Below are positions 7,880 through 15,571 of a stretch of 37,175 nt of DNA, in pieces. The first letter of the stretch is position 1. The number at the start of each line of letters is the position of its first letter. The stretch is from JAVBQG01 sp031549185 (GTDB lineage Bacteria > Synergistota > Synergistia > Synergistales > Synergistaceae): the NCBI GenBank assembly GCA_031549185.1, contig JAVBQG010000036.1, positions 1 to 37,175 of the forward strand. The letters are read 5' to 3'. The notes under the pieces were generated by a model. That model was not told the DNA's origin. It saw only the letters and a list, made by a program, of their open reading frames with translations, and ran no database searches. A program made the translations under genes and the position numbers.

Positions 7880-9034
7880 TTAATATGCTTTTTCGTACAG
7901 CGCGAGGAGATCGGCTTCGGTGATGTCGCAGGGGTTGCCTGGCGTGCAGACGTCGGCGAAAGCGGATTTGGCGAGCACGGAGAGATCCTCCCGCTTCACG
8001 CCGATCTCGTGGAGTTTCTGTGGGATACCGACGTCGATCGAAAGCTGGCGGACGGCGTCGATGGCGGCTTTTTTGGCGTCGACGAGGGACATGGCGTCGA
8101 TGTTCTTGACGCCCATTGCGTGGGCGATGTCGCGGTATTTCTCGCCGGGGGCGGAGGCGTTGAATTCCATGACGTAGGGGAGGAGGACTGCGTTCGCCAC
8201 GCCGTGGGGAGTGTCGTAGAAGGCGCCCAGCGGATGCGCCATGCCATGGACGGCGCCGAGGCCGACGTTGGAGAAGCCCATGCCGGCGATGTACTGCGCG
8301 AGGGCCATCTGCTCGGCGGCCTTCTCGTCGCCGTCGTTTACGGAACCGCGGAGATTCTTCGCGATCAACTCGATCGCCTTGATCTCGACCATGTCGGTCA
8401 GCTCCCACGCGCCCCTCGTGATGTAGCCCTCGATGGCGTGCGTGAGCGCGTCCATGCCGGTCGCGGCCTTGAGACCCTTGGGCATGGACTCCATCATGCC
8501 GGAGTCGACGATGGAGAGAGCGGGGATGTCGTGCGGGTCGACGCAGACGAACTTGCGGCGCTTCTCGACGTCGGTGATGACGTAGTTGATCGTGACCTCC
8601 GCAGCCGTGCCTGCCGTCGTCGGAATGGCGATGATCGGCACGGAGGGTTTCTTGGTCGGAGCGACCCCCTCGAGAGAGCGGACGTCCGCGTACTCCGGGT
8701 TAGCGGCGATGATGCCGATCGCCTTCGCCGTGTCGATGGCGGAACCGCCGCCGACCGCGACAAGGCAATCCGCTCCGGCGGCCTTGAAGGCCTTGAGGCC
8801 GGTCTGTACGTTTTCGATCGTCGGGTTCTGCTTCACGTCGTCGAACACTTCGTGAGCAATTTTCGCGCCGTTCAATATATCGATCACTTTCGTGGCGACC
8901 TTGAACCTCATCAGGTCTTTGTCCGTCACGAGAAAAACTTTCTTGAAGCCGCGCCGGGCAATCTCTTCGGGTAAGACGGAGATCGATCCCTTGCCGAAAT
9001 ATGACATTTCATTGAGCACGATACGGTTTGCCAT
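7880..9034 (-). CDS. fucO: Lactaldehyde reductase / 1,2-propanediol oxidoreductase (Fe-dependent ADH)
   Basis: This 384-residue group III (iron-type) alcohol dehydrogenase matches the length and sequence style of E. coli FucO almost throughout (MANRIVLNEMSYFGKG, PTIENVQTGL, IPTTAGTAAEVTINYVITD, KRRKFVCVDPHDIP, ATGMDALTHAIEGYITRGAW, GMAHPLGAFYDTPHGVANA). Metal ligands D195, H199, H263 and H277 are all present, plus H267. FucO reduces L-lactaldehyde to 1,2-propanediol with NADH in anaerobic deoxysugar fermentation. No fucose or rhamnose genes adjoin it, so the physiological aldehyde is uncertain. The ATG at 9034 has a GGGAGGG ribosome site. Its promoter (9080-9108) overlaps a palindrome that may be an operator. 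Confidence 0.93.
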   Translation of the reverse strand: MANRIVLNEMSYFGKGSISVLPEEIARRGFKKVFLVTDKDLMRFKVATKVIDILNGAKIAHEVFDDVKQNPTIENVQTGLKAFKAAGADCLVAVGGGSAIDTAKAIGIIAANPEYADVRSLEGVAPTKKPSVPIIAIPTTAGTAAEVTINYVITDVEKRRKFVCVDPHDIPALSIVDSGMMESMPKGLKAATGMDALTHAIEGYITRGAWELTDMVEIKAIELIAKNLRGSVNDGDEKAAEQMALAQYIAGMGFSNVGLGAVHGMAHPLGAFYDTPHGVANAVLLPYVMEFNASAPGEKYRDIAHAMGVKNIDAMSLVDAKKAAIDAVRQLSIDVGIPQKLHEIGVKREDLSVLAKSAFADVCTPGNPCDITEADLLALYEKAY

Positions 9035-9074
9035 TGAAAAACCCTCCCTTGTGTTTGTGAATCCAATAGCGATT

Positions 9075-9108
9075 GGTAAATTTTACCGCTACTACATTTC
9101 AAAAACAA
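9075..9108 (-). promoter_or_regulatory. fucO promoter with overlapping palindromic operator candidate
   Basis: On the minus strand TTGTTT (9103-9108) and TAAAAT (9080-9085) are 17 nt apart. The -10 is embedded in a perfect palindrome GGTAAATTTTACC (9075-9087), a position typical of a repressor site. The cognate regulator is unknown. Confidence 0.55.
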
Positions 9109-9121
9109 GGTTGAGCTTGCG

Positions 9122-9619
9122 CTATTTTTTTATATCCGCACGAGTGCCGGAGGTGACGCGCATCAATTCCACGGGCGAAATCGGAAAGAAATCGTGGTCG
9201 CTGCCCGCAGCGGCCCACACGACGTCGTGCTTGAAAAGATCCTCGTCGAGCAGCGCGACGGGCTGTTTCGCGTAACCGACGGGAGGGACGCCGCCGGGGG
9301 CGAAACCGCTGAAGGCGCCAATCGCCTCCGCAGAACCCATGCGGATTTTTTTTGCCCCGAGCAGGTGTTTGACCTTTCTGTCGTGAACTTTGTTCGGGCC
9401 GGACATCAAAGCAAGCGCCCAGCTCGCTCCGTCGTTCACCGAAAAGAGAATGCTCTTCAATATCTCCTCGGGAGGAGCGCCGACCGCGCGCGACGCATCG
9501 TCCACAGTGAAGATCGTATCCTCCGTATGGAAGATTTCCGAGGAACATGCCGCGGCCTGCAGGCAAAATCGGACTCTCTCCACCGGGTCGCCTATCTGAG
9601 CGAAGCGATCGAAATCCAT
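9122..9619 (-). CDS. YbaK/ProX-type aminoacyl-tRNA deacylase
   Basis: This 165-residue YbaK/EbsC-family protein would hydrolyse mischarged aminoacyl-tRNA in trans. Typical blocks are DASRAVGAPPEEILKSILF, DRKVKHLLGAKKIRMGSAEA, and FAPGGVPPVGYAKQPVALLDEDLF. The GFAPGGVPPVG loop and the conserved lysine-containing strand KSILF are family hallmarks. Whether it edits Cys-, Ala- or Pro-tRNA cannot be told. The ATG at 9619 (GGAGGGATTTT upstream) is preferred; upstream in-frame codons overlap the transglycosylase gene. It begins 17 nt after the stop of that gene, so the two probably share a transcript. Confidence 0.88.
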   Translation of the reverse strand: MDFDRFAQIGDPVERVRFCLQAAACSSEIFHTEDTIFTVDDASRAVGAPPEEILKSILFSVNDGASWALALMSGPNKVHDRKVKHLLGAKKIRMGSAEAIGAFSGFAPGGVPPVGYAKQPVALLDEDLFKHDVVWAAAGSDHDFFPISPVELMRVTSGTRADIKK

Positions 9620-9636
9620 AAAATCCCTCCTTCTGC

Positions 9637-11625
9637 CTATTTCGAACCGTAGAGCGACCGATAGCTCTCCACGTTTCGCACGACCGCTTTCACATAGCCT
9701 CTGGTTTCGGAATATGGAATGTCTTCGATCCATTCGGCCATGTCGAGGATGCCGTCCTTGCTCCAGCGCGCCACGGGCGATCCCCCCGCATTATAGGCCG
9801 CGAGGGCGCGCGGCAAATCTTTGAAACGTGCGAGCAGGCCGATCATGTGGTTCGAACCCAGAACGATATTTCCCGACGGCTTCTTGTACGAGCCCGCAGG
9901 CAGCTTCATCTTCTGCTCCTCGCCCTTTGCCGTGCCGGGCATGAGCTGCATCAACCCGTACGCGCCGGCGCTGCTGGTGACGTCCGGCTCGTAAAGGCTC
10001 TCCTGCCGCATGATCCCCCAGATAATAGCCGGGTCGAGCCCCGTCCTCCCGGCGGCGGAAGCCACGTCGCTTTCGAACGCCCTGGGATACGCGAATTTGG
10101 CGAGAGCCGACGACGACAGCGATTCTGCTTCGGCCGCGCGCTGAAAGACCGCGAACGCGCGTACGGCGGACGAAAAATCGCCCTCCCAGTACGCCAGCCG
10201 CGTAGCCCGGAGGAGCGCGGCGGGGTCTCTCCCGTTCCCTTCGGAGGCCGCCTCGAGCCTCGCGTATGTCACGAACCCCCAGTCCTCCAGCTCGCTCGTC
10301 GCCATATACGCAGCCGGAATATCCGCGCTCGTCAACCCACCGTCCGGACGCAGGAGGTAGGTGTAATATTCGCCCGGACATGCGAGCGCGAGCAGATCTC
10401 CCATTTTTTTCATCGCTTCGCCGTCGCCGAGGTTTTCGAGCGCCCTTCCGCGCCAGTAGAGTAAGCGCGCGGCCAATTCGCGGTTTTTCAGAGCAGGCGT
10501 GTAACCCTTTGCCCAGGCTTCCTCCGCCACCTTGAAATTTTTCACTTTCCAGGCCTTCCAGCCCTTCTCCCACAGAGCGGTCGCCGCCTGGGCGGACGAG
10601 GGAAAGCGCCTGAACAGCTCCGCCTCTGCGACGGAGACTGCATTGCCCTCCCCTAGGCGAACGAGCCCGACGAGCGCGTCCGCCGCAAGATCCGGGTAGT
10701 CGCCGCGCGTGGTTGCCACTTTACGAAAAACCCGCACCACGTCATCCTTCTTCGCGCTGGAAGCCATGCCGGTCAGGCGCTGGATCGAACGCTGCGGATA
10801 GTCTTTGCCGTAAAGGACGACGCCGCTCCAGATCTGAAACGCGCTGTCGATCTTTTTTTCGCGGTAGAGCGCGTATGCGTGGTAATATCGCGCTGCCTCG
10901 CCGTATTGGCCGTCCTTATAGGCAAGCGCAAGGCGCTCGCCCGCCTCGGAATAATTCTTTCGAATGTAGGCGTGATACCCCAGGGCGTAATCCACTTTTG
11001 TGCTCGCCCCCTTGGAAATCGGCGCACAGAGCGCGAAAGCCTTCGCATTGGATGGCTGATCGATGAGAAGGAGTGCCGCCTCGTCCACCGTCGCACCCGG
11101 CAACGCGACGATTTCTCTCAACGCGTCGACGCGCCGCTGTTTATCGGGCGCGGCCTCCAGCATACGACGAAACCATGAGAGGGCTTCCTCCTTCGCCTCG
11201 AGGTCGCGCGCGAGACGTCCAAGCGCATAACCGAGATAGAAGCGCAGCGGCTCCGGGGCGGAGGCCCAAAGTTTTTTTCCCACGCCGAAGGCCTCCTGTT
11301 TTTGCCCGAGGCGCTCCATGCCGAGCACCGACAACATTCCGGCGTAGGGCGCGAGCGTCCGCGGAAAAATTTCTCCCGCGCTCTCCATCAACGCCAACCC
11401 CTCCGTATAACGCTTCTGCATCCAGAGTGCATTTACATACAGAGAGATGTCCCGACTCGAAATCTCCGCGCCCTTGGGCGACTGGTTGTCGCTCGAGACC
11501 GCCTCGCGATAGATAGAATCCATCGCCGTCCAGTTGCGGTCCCAGAAGGCGGACTGCATCGTCGCGGCGTCAGCCGTGCCGTGCAGAAAAAGAAGGAAAA
11601 AAAGAAGCAGAGTGCGAATACACAA
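9637..11625 (-). CDS. Slt-type soluble lytic murein transglycosylase
   Basis: This secreted peptidoglycan lyase is built like Slt70: an N-terminal signal sequence (RTLLLFFLLFLHGTADA), a long alpha-helical tetratricopeptide-like superhelix, and a C-terminal GEWL-type catalytic domain of about 130 residues. The catalytic Glu is in IMRQESLYEP (about residue 542), followed by SSAGAYGLMQLMPGTA and the late ALAAYNAGG and YVKAVVRN motifs. The start is doubtful: TTG 11625 gives a clean signal peptide, ATG 11700 adds 25 residues, and neither has a strong ribosome site. The protein acts in the periplasm on murein turnover. It is followed by the YbaK-type gene and is divergent from the citG cluster. Confidence 0.88.
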   Translation of the reverse strand: MCIRTLLLFFLLFLHGTADAATMQSAFWDRNWTAMDSIYREAVSSDNQSPKGAEISSRDISLYVNALWMQKRYTEGLALMESAGEIFPRTLAPYAGMLSVLGMERLGQKQEAFGVGKKLWASAPEPLRFYLGYALGRLARDLEAKEEALSWFRRMLEAAPDKQRRVDALREIVALPGATVDEAALLLIDQPSNAKAFALCAPISKGASTKVDYALGYHAYIRKNYSEAGERLALAYKDGQYGEAARYYHAYALYREKKIDSAFQIWSGVVLYGKDYPQRSIQRLTGMASSAKKDDVVRVFRKVATTRGDYPDLAADALVGLVRLGEGNAVSVAEAELFRRFPSSAQAATALWEKGWKAWKVKNFKVAEEAWAKGYTPALKNRELAARLLYWRGRALENLGDGEAMKKMGDLLALACPGEYYTYLLRPDGGLTSADIPAAYMATSELEDWGFVTYARLEAASEGNGRDPAALLRATRLAYWEGDFSSAVRAFAVFQRAAEAESLSSSALAKFAYPRAFESDVASAAGRTGLDPAIIWGIMRQESLYEPDVTSSAGAYGLMQLMPGTAKGEEQKMKLPAGSYKKPSGNIVLGSNHMIGLLARFKDLPRALAAYNAGGSPVARWSKDGILDMAEWIEDIPYSETRGYVKAVVRNVESYRSLYGSK

Positions 11626-11784
11626 TCTGTGCCCGCAAAGAAACTGTGCACCTCTACTTACTTGCCCTATTTTCCCCTTGCAATACCCGCGGGGTTCCAT
11701 TATCGTTGTACCTGTATGGCGACAACGCGAAAAAAATTTTTATCGGTCGAACACGCTCTGCGATCACTGGGGGACAAAGGGAAC

Positions 11785-12747
11785 ATGCTGCCAACTCCAC
11801 CTTCCTGCGAAAAAAGTACTGGGCAAAAACCACAGAATACATTGAACGCTCAAAATCGTTTTTTGGCAATAGCCATCGGCGCAGCGGCGACCCTGGCTTC
11901 GTTCGAGGAGATCCTGGCCGCCCCGAAGCCGGGCCTGGTCGATCCCGTCCATTGCGGCAGCCACAGCGACATGAGCTGGATCACGTTTCTCCGAAGCGCC
12001 GCAAGGCTCGCTCCTTTTTGGGCGGAACAGGCCGAGGAGGGCATGAATACCCGCGACGACGACGCTCTCATGACAAACCTGCGCGCGCGAGGCGTCGAGA
12101 TGGAGAACGCGATGTTCGAAGCAACCGAGGGCATCAACACCCACAAGGGCCTCGTCTTCGCGCTGTCGTTGCTGACTGGGGCGGCGGGAAGCTGCCTGGC
12201 GAGATATGGCGCATGTACGCCCGAACGGATTTGCAGGCGAGCCGCCGAAATTGCCGCACCCGCTTGCCGCGCGGAGTTCGAAAAGATGACGAGTGGAGGC
12301 CCCGACCATGCATCGACACACGGTCAGAGAATATTTTTGAGACACGGCACGGGCGGCATTCGAAAAGAGGCGATGAACGGCTTTCCCACGTTGCTCGAAC
12401 ACGGCCTCCCCTCGCTGGAAACGGCACTCTCCTCCGGCGCCGATCTCAACGACGCAGCGTTGTCGGCGCTACTTGCCCTGATGGAACACTGTGAGGACAC
12501 CAACGTCGTCCACCGCGCAGGTTTCGATTTTTGGCAGGGAATCTACAGGGAACGTGTGCTGGAGGCATCCAGCCGATTCGACCCGCTCAGGCCGGGGAGC
12601 TACGAGGCTTTGAGAGACCTCGACGACCTCCTTCTGGCGTATCGGGCCAGCCCCGGAGGAGCGGCCGACCTTTTGGCCTGTACACTTTTTCTATATCGTA
12701 GTAAAATACCAGGCAACATATTCATTCAAGGAGGAACCGAATCATGA
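11785..12747 (+). CDS. citG: CitG-like triphosphoribosyl-dephospho-CoA synthase
   Basis: This roughly 320-residue protein has the CitG/MdcB core: LAIAIGAAATLASFEEILAAPKPGLVDP, HSDMSWITFLRSA, GINTHKGLVFALSLL, and the late DTNVVHRAGFDFWQ block. CitG makes the 2'-(5''-triphosphoribosyl)-3'-dephospho-CoA precursor of the acyl-carrier prosthetic group of citrate or malonate lyase. No lyase subunit genes are in the window, so the target acyl carrier protein is unknown. The start is uncertain: ATG 11785 has only an AAAGGG site; ATG 11716 and TTG 11842 are in-frame alternatives. Its stop overlaps the ATG of the XRE gene (ATGA), so the regulator is translationally coupled. Confidence 0.82.
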   Translation: MLPTPPSCEKSTGQKPQNTLNAQNRFLAIAIGAAATLASFEEILAAPKPGLVDPVHCGSHSDMSWITFLRSAARLAPFWAEQAEEGMNTRDDDALMTNLRARGVEMENAMFEATEGINTHKGLVFALSLLTGAAGSCLARYGACTPERICRRAAEIAAPACRAEFEKMTSGGPDHASTHGQRIFLRHGTGGIRKEAMNGFPTLLEHGLPSLETALSSGADLNDAALSALLALMEHCEDTNVVHRAGFDFWQGIYRERVLEASSRFDPLRPGSYEALRDLDDLLLAYRASPGGAADLLACTLFLYRSKIPGNIFIQGGTES

Positions 12748-13103
12748 GCCTGGGACGCAGGATCAGAACCCTCAGAAAAAACCTCGACAAGACGCAGCAG
12801 AATTTGGCCGACTCGGTCGGCGTGAGCCGCATTTATATACAAGCCCTCGAAAGCAACCGGCGCATGCCCTCGATGAAACTGTTGCACCGCCTCTCGGAGG
12901 CACTTCAGGCCTCCGTCACGGACCTCGTCGACGATTATCCCAACAGACCCGGCAGAATGCAGCTCGAGGAGCTGCTCACCTCCGGCGAGGTCGACATCTG
13001 GTTTCGCAAAAAAAAGCTGAACGAGAGCGAGCTGCGACGTGTGGAACGTGTCATTCAGGCTGTTCTGGACGATTGGGATTCGGACGATGAGGGTGGCGCC
13101 TGA
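12744..13103 (+). CDS. XRE-family HTH regulator, coupled to an ImmA-like peptidase
   Basis: This 119-residue protein has an N-terminal Cro/C1-type helix-turn-helix (about residues 6-62: RIRTLRKNLDKTQQNLADSVG, then SRIYIQALESNRRMPSMKLLHRL) and an acidic C-terminal tail (DDWDSDDEGGA). It overlaps citG by 4 nt, has a good AAGGAGGA ribosome site, and overlaps the next gene by 17 nt. XRE plus ImmA/IrrE-like peptidase pairs usually work as repressor and cleaving anti-repressor (as in ICEBs1 ImmR/ImmA or DdrO/IrrE). The target genes are unknown; self-regulation of the cluster is an inference. Confidence 0.88.
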   Translation: MSLGRRIRTLRKNLDKTQQNLADSVGVSRIYIQALESNRRMPSMKLLHRLSEALQASVTDLVDDYPNRPGRMQLEELLTSGEVDIWFRKKKLNESELRRVERVIQAVLDDWDSDDEGGA

Positions 13104-13521
13104 GGAACGAGACGACGCGGAATCGTTCGATTTCCCGGATCCGCCGGAATCTATCCCGGCGTGGGCTCGAAACGAGGCGAAAAAATGGCACGGTCTCCGC
13201 GATTTCGACATAGAGGTGCAGGCGGAGACCCATTGCCCATATCAGGTCGAAATTCGCTATGTCGACCTTCCCCGAAGCGTGTGGGGACTTCATGTTGTGC
13301 GCCACGGGCGAGCGCGGTTGTGCGTAAACAACGCCCTTCCGCCTCTCTGGAGGCGCTTCACGCTTTTTCACGAACTTTACCACCTTTTATCCCACACCGA
13401 GGGTGAGCACTTCTGGCGCCAGACATTCCAGCCGCTCTCGAAATTCGAAAGCGAAGCCGACCTCTTCGCCTGGGCCGCGGTATGGCCCGAGTGGTGCGAG
13501 GACATCGCAGAAGAGGGCTGA
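13087..13521 (+). CDS. ImmA/IrrE-like zinc metallopeptidase
   Basis: This 144-residue protein carries the gluzincin-type motif HELYH at residues 95-99 in RRFTLFHELYHLLSHT, followed by ESEADLFAWAAVWPEW, which supplies the third metal ligand as in ImmA/IrrE (DUF955) proteins. The preceding strand ARLCVNNALPPLWRRF also fits. Such peptidases inactivate a partner XRE repressor; here the partner is the gene immediately upstream (17-nt overlap). The start at ATG 13087 is favoured since earlier in-frame codons lie deep in the XRE gene. The unit lies between metabolic genes, with no phage or ICE genes nearby. Confidence 0.85.
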   Translation: MRVAPEERDDAESFDFPDPPESIPAWARNEAKKWHGLRDFDIEVQAETHCPYQVEIRYVDLPRSVWGLHVVRHGRARLCVNNALPPLWRRFTLFHELYHLLSHTEGEHFWRQTFQPLSKFESEADLFAWAAVWPEWCEDIAEEG

Positions 13522-13527
13522 GATATC

Positions 13528-14505
13528 GTGAAGCGAATCGCTTTTTTCATGCCCTTTCAAGGCTGCGGGCGCAGATGCGTCTACTGCGACCAGAGGACCA
13601 TAACAGGAGCCGGTGACGCCTCACTCTCCCTTGAGAATGTCGCAAAAACCCTCGCATCGCGCGACGAGGCCGTCGAGCTCTGCTTCTTCGGCGGCAGCTT
13701 CGCCAGGCAATCGAGAAAGAAAATGGTCGCATATCTCGAGACCATCCACCTTGCCCCCGCCGGCAGTAAAATCACTTTTTCGTCCTATCCCGGGGATTTC
13801 GTCGGCTCCGAAGGCGCCGAGCGCATCGAGCTGTTGAAAGGTTACCCCATCGCCACGATCGAGCTGGGTGTGCCCTCGCTCGATTCGGGCGTTCTTCGCG
13901 CGTGCGGGCGCGACGACGACATAGAGGAAATCGTCTCGGCCATTTGCGCGCTGCGAGAAGCCGGATTCCACCTGGGCATTCAGATCATGATCGGCCTCCC
14001 GGGGCAAGTATACGGAAGCGCACTAGCAGACCTCCAGCAGCTGGCGAAGCTTAAAGGGCGGGAGAGGTGGGATCTGAGAATTTACCCCTGCCTCGTACTG
14101 CAAAACACCGAACTGCAGGGCCTCTACGAGGGAGGGCTTTTCTCCCCTCTTCCACTCGAAGAGGCTGTTCTGGAAGCCGGCGAGCTGCTCCTGGAAGCCG
14201 AGAAGCTCTGTTTCACCGTCGTGCGCGTTGGGTTGCTGGAGTCCGCCTCACTGAAGAAATCCGTCGTCGCCGGCCCTTATCATCCGGCCTTTGGAGAGCT
14301 CGCATACGCGGAAAAAACCGCCCGCCGCCTCTGCTCGGAAACCCCCCAGGGCCCGTGGGAGATCCCGGAGAAAACCCTATCGCAGCTGCTGGGACACCGA
14401 GCCGGGGGCTTAAAGAGAATGGCGGCGCTCTCCTCCCTCTCGCTCGACGAAACAAAAAAAAGAATCAAACGAACCGACCGAGAAAATAAACTGCACCCTA
14501 TGTAG
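13528..14505 (+). CDS. Radical SAM protein, Elp3/YhcC-like N-terminal domain
   Basis: This 325-residue radical SAM enzyme has the cluster motif CX3CX2C at C13, C17 and C20 (QGCGRRCVYCDQRTITG). The rest fits the Elp3/MiaB/NifB SMART-type barrel: ELCFFGGSFA (glycine-rich SAM loop), YPIATIELGVPSLDSGVL, GFHLGIQIMIGLPGQ and LRIYPCLVLQNTEL. There is no acetyltransferase domain, so it is not full-length Elp3. It resembles short 'Elp3-like' proteins of anaerobes with no assigned substrate. The GTG start at 13528 is 6 nt after the peptidase stop, with GAGGG upstream. It ends the citG-XRE-ImmA cluster. Confidence 0.85.
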   Translation: MKRIAFFMPFQGCGRRCVYCDQRTITGAGDASLSLENVAKTLASRDEAVELCFFGGSFARQSRKKMVAYLETIHLAPAGSKITFSSYPGDFVGSEGAERIELLKGYPIATIELGVPSLDSGVLRACGRDDDIEEIVSAICALREAGFHLGIQIMIGLPGQVYGSALADLQQLAKLKGRERWDLRIYPCLVLQNTELQGLYEGGLFSPLPLEEAVLEAGELLLEAEKLCFTVVRVGLLESASLKKSVVAGPYHPAFGELAYAEKTARRLCSETPQGPWEIPEKTLSQLLGHRAGGLKRMAALSSLSLDETKKRIKRTDRENKLHPM

Positions 14506-14517
14506 GATAAATTTATA

Positions 14518-14546
14518 TTGACGATGTCAAGCCATCCAGTTACAAT
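14518..14546 (+). promoter_or_regulatory. Sigma70-type promoter for the RpiR-family gene
   Basis: TTGACG (14518-14523) is followed after exactly 17 nt by TACAAT (14541-14546). The start would be near 14553, about 35 nt before the ATG. This is one of the best consensus promoters in the window. Confidence 0.8.
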
Positions 14547-14587
14547 TACTTTGTGATCAGTTGTCTACATAAAGGGAGAGTTTAATA

Positions 14588-15454
14588 ATGGACAGTGCCG
14601 ACCTGCAGAATATGATGCTTCAGAGAATCCCCGATATGCCCAACAAAGCAAGGCGCGTTACCGAGTATCTTCTCTCCAACATGAGAGAGGCCGCTTTCAA
14701 ATCCATCGGGGAAGTTGCGGACGAGCTGCGTGTTTCGAAGGCCCAGCTGGTGCGAGTCGCGCGCGTTCTCGGCTTCAGTGGGTACTCCGAGCTGAAGGAC
14801 TGCCTCCAGAAGGCGATTCTGGAACAGGTCAACCCGGCAGCCATGCTGACGAAAGCGGTCGGTATGAAGGACGAACTTCCTCAGAAAATCCTGCAGACCG
14901 AGCACGCCAACATCGAAGATACTTGGATGCAGTACGACCCCCAGAAGATAGAGGCTTTCTGCAAAATGGTCAAAAATGCCCACTCTCTTTCCTGCATCGG
15001 GTGGGGCATCTCGTCGCTGGTCATGGAGCTCGCGCATATGCGCTTCTGCGTGATGGGCTTGCCGTCGTCGCTCCTCAAACGCGGAAGCCTCTCCCTTGTA
15101 GAACAGGCGAGGGCCGTGCCCTCCGACAGCATCCTCATGGTCTGCGAAATGCCCAGCTACGCGATCGACACGACCGAGGCGGTCGCCGTCGCCAAGGAGA
15201 GGGGCTCAAAGATCATCACGATCACGGACAGCCCAGCCGCGCCCGTCTGCCGCTATGCGGATCTCTCGTTCTTCGTCTCCGCGTCCAGCCCGACATTCGG
15301 CAGCAGCATCATCGGCCCCGTCTTTCTGATCCACCTGTTGACCTCCTCGCTGGTGGTCCACCTGGGAGACAGCGCCCGCGAAGCCCTGGAAAAACAGGCC
15401 GCCTACCTGCACGACGAACGCTTCTATCACCCGATCTTCGGACTGAAATACTGA
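14588..15454 (+). CDS. MurR/RpiR-family transcriptional regulator (HTH + SIS)
   Basis: This 288-residue protein has the RpiR layout: an N-terminal HTH_6 domain (about 10-85; IPDMPNKARRVTEYLLSNM, FKSIGEVADELRVSKAQLVRVARVLGFSGYSELK) and a C-terminal SIS domain (about 120-260; SLSCIGWGISSLVMELAHMR, DSILMVCEMPSYAIDTTEAV, AKERGSKIITITDSPAAPVCRYADLSFFV). The SIS domain normally senses a sugar phosphate. The gene has its own promoter, an AGGGAG ribosome site and a terminator. The next gene is an iron-type alcohol dehydrogenase, a plausible but unproven target. Confidence 0.9.
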   Translation: MDSADLQNMMLQRIPDMPNKARRVTEYLLSNMREAAFKSIGEVADELRVSKAQLVRVARVLGFSGYSELKDCLQKAILEQVNPAAMLTKAVGMKDELPQKILQTEHANIEDTWMQYDPQKIEAFCKMVKNAHSLSCIGWGISSLVMELAHMRFCVMGLPSSLLKRGSLSLVEQARAVPSDSILMVCEMPSYAIDTTEAVAVAKERGSKIITITDSPAAPVCRYADLSFFVSASSPTFGSSIIGPVFLIHLLTSSLVVHLGDSAREALEKQAAYLHDERFYHPIFGLKY

Positions 15455-15482
15455 TCTCGGGCCGATTTTTCCAGATATGCGC

Positions 15483-15515
15483 GAGCCCCGGCAATCGCCG
15501 GGGTTCTCTTTTTGT
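15483..15515 (+). terminator. Intrinsic terminator after RpiR-family gene
   Basis: CCCCGGC (15486-15492) pairs with GCCGGGG (15497-15503) around AATC, followed by TTCTCTTTTTG. Confidence 0.85.
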
Positions 15516-15571
15516 CCGTTCTGGGCGTACAATATATGGCGCGTTACGATTATACGGAAGGAGATGACGCA

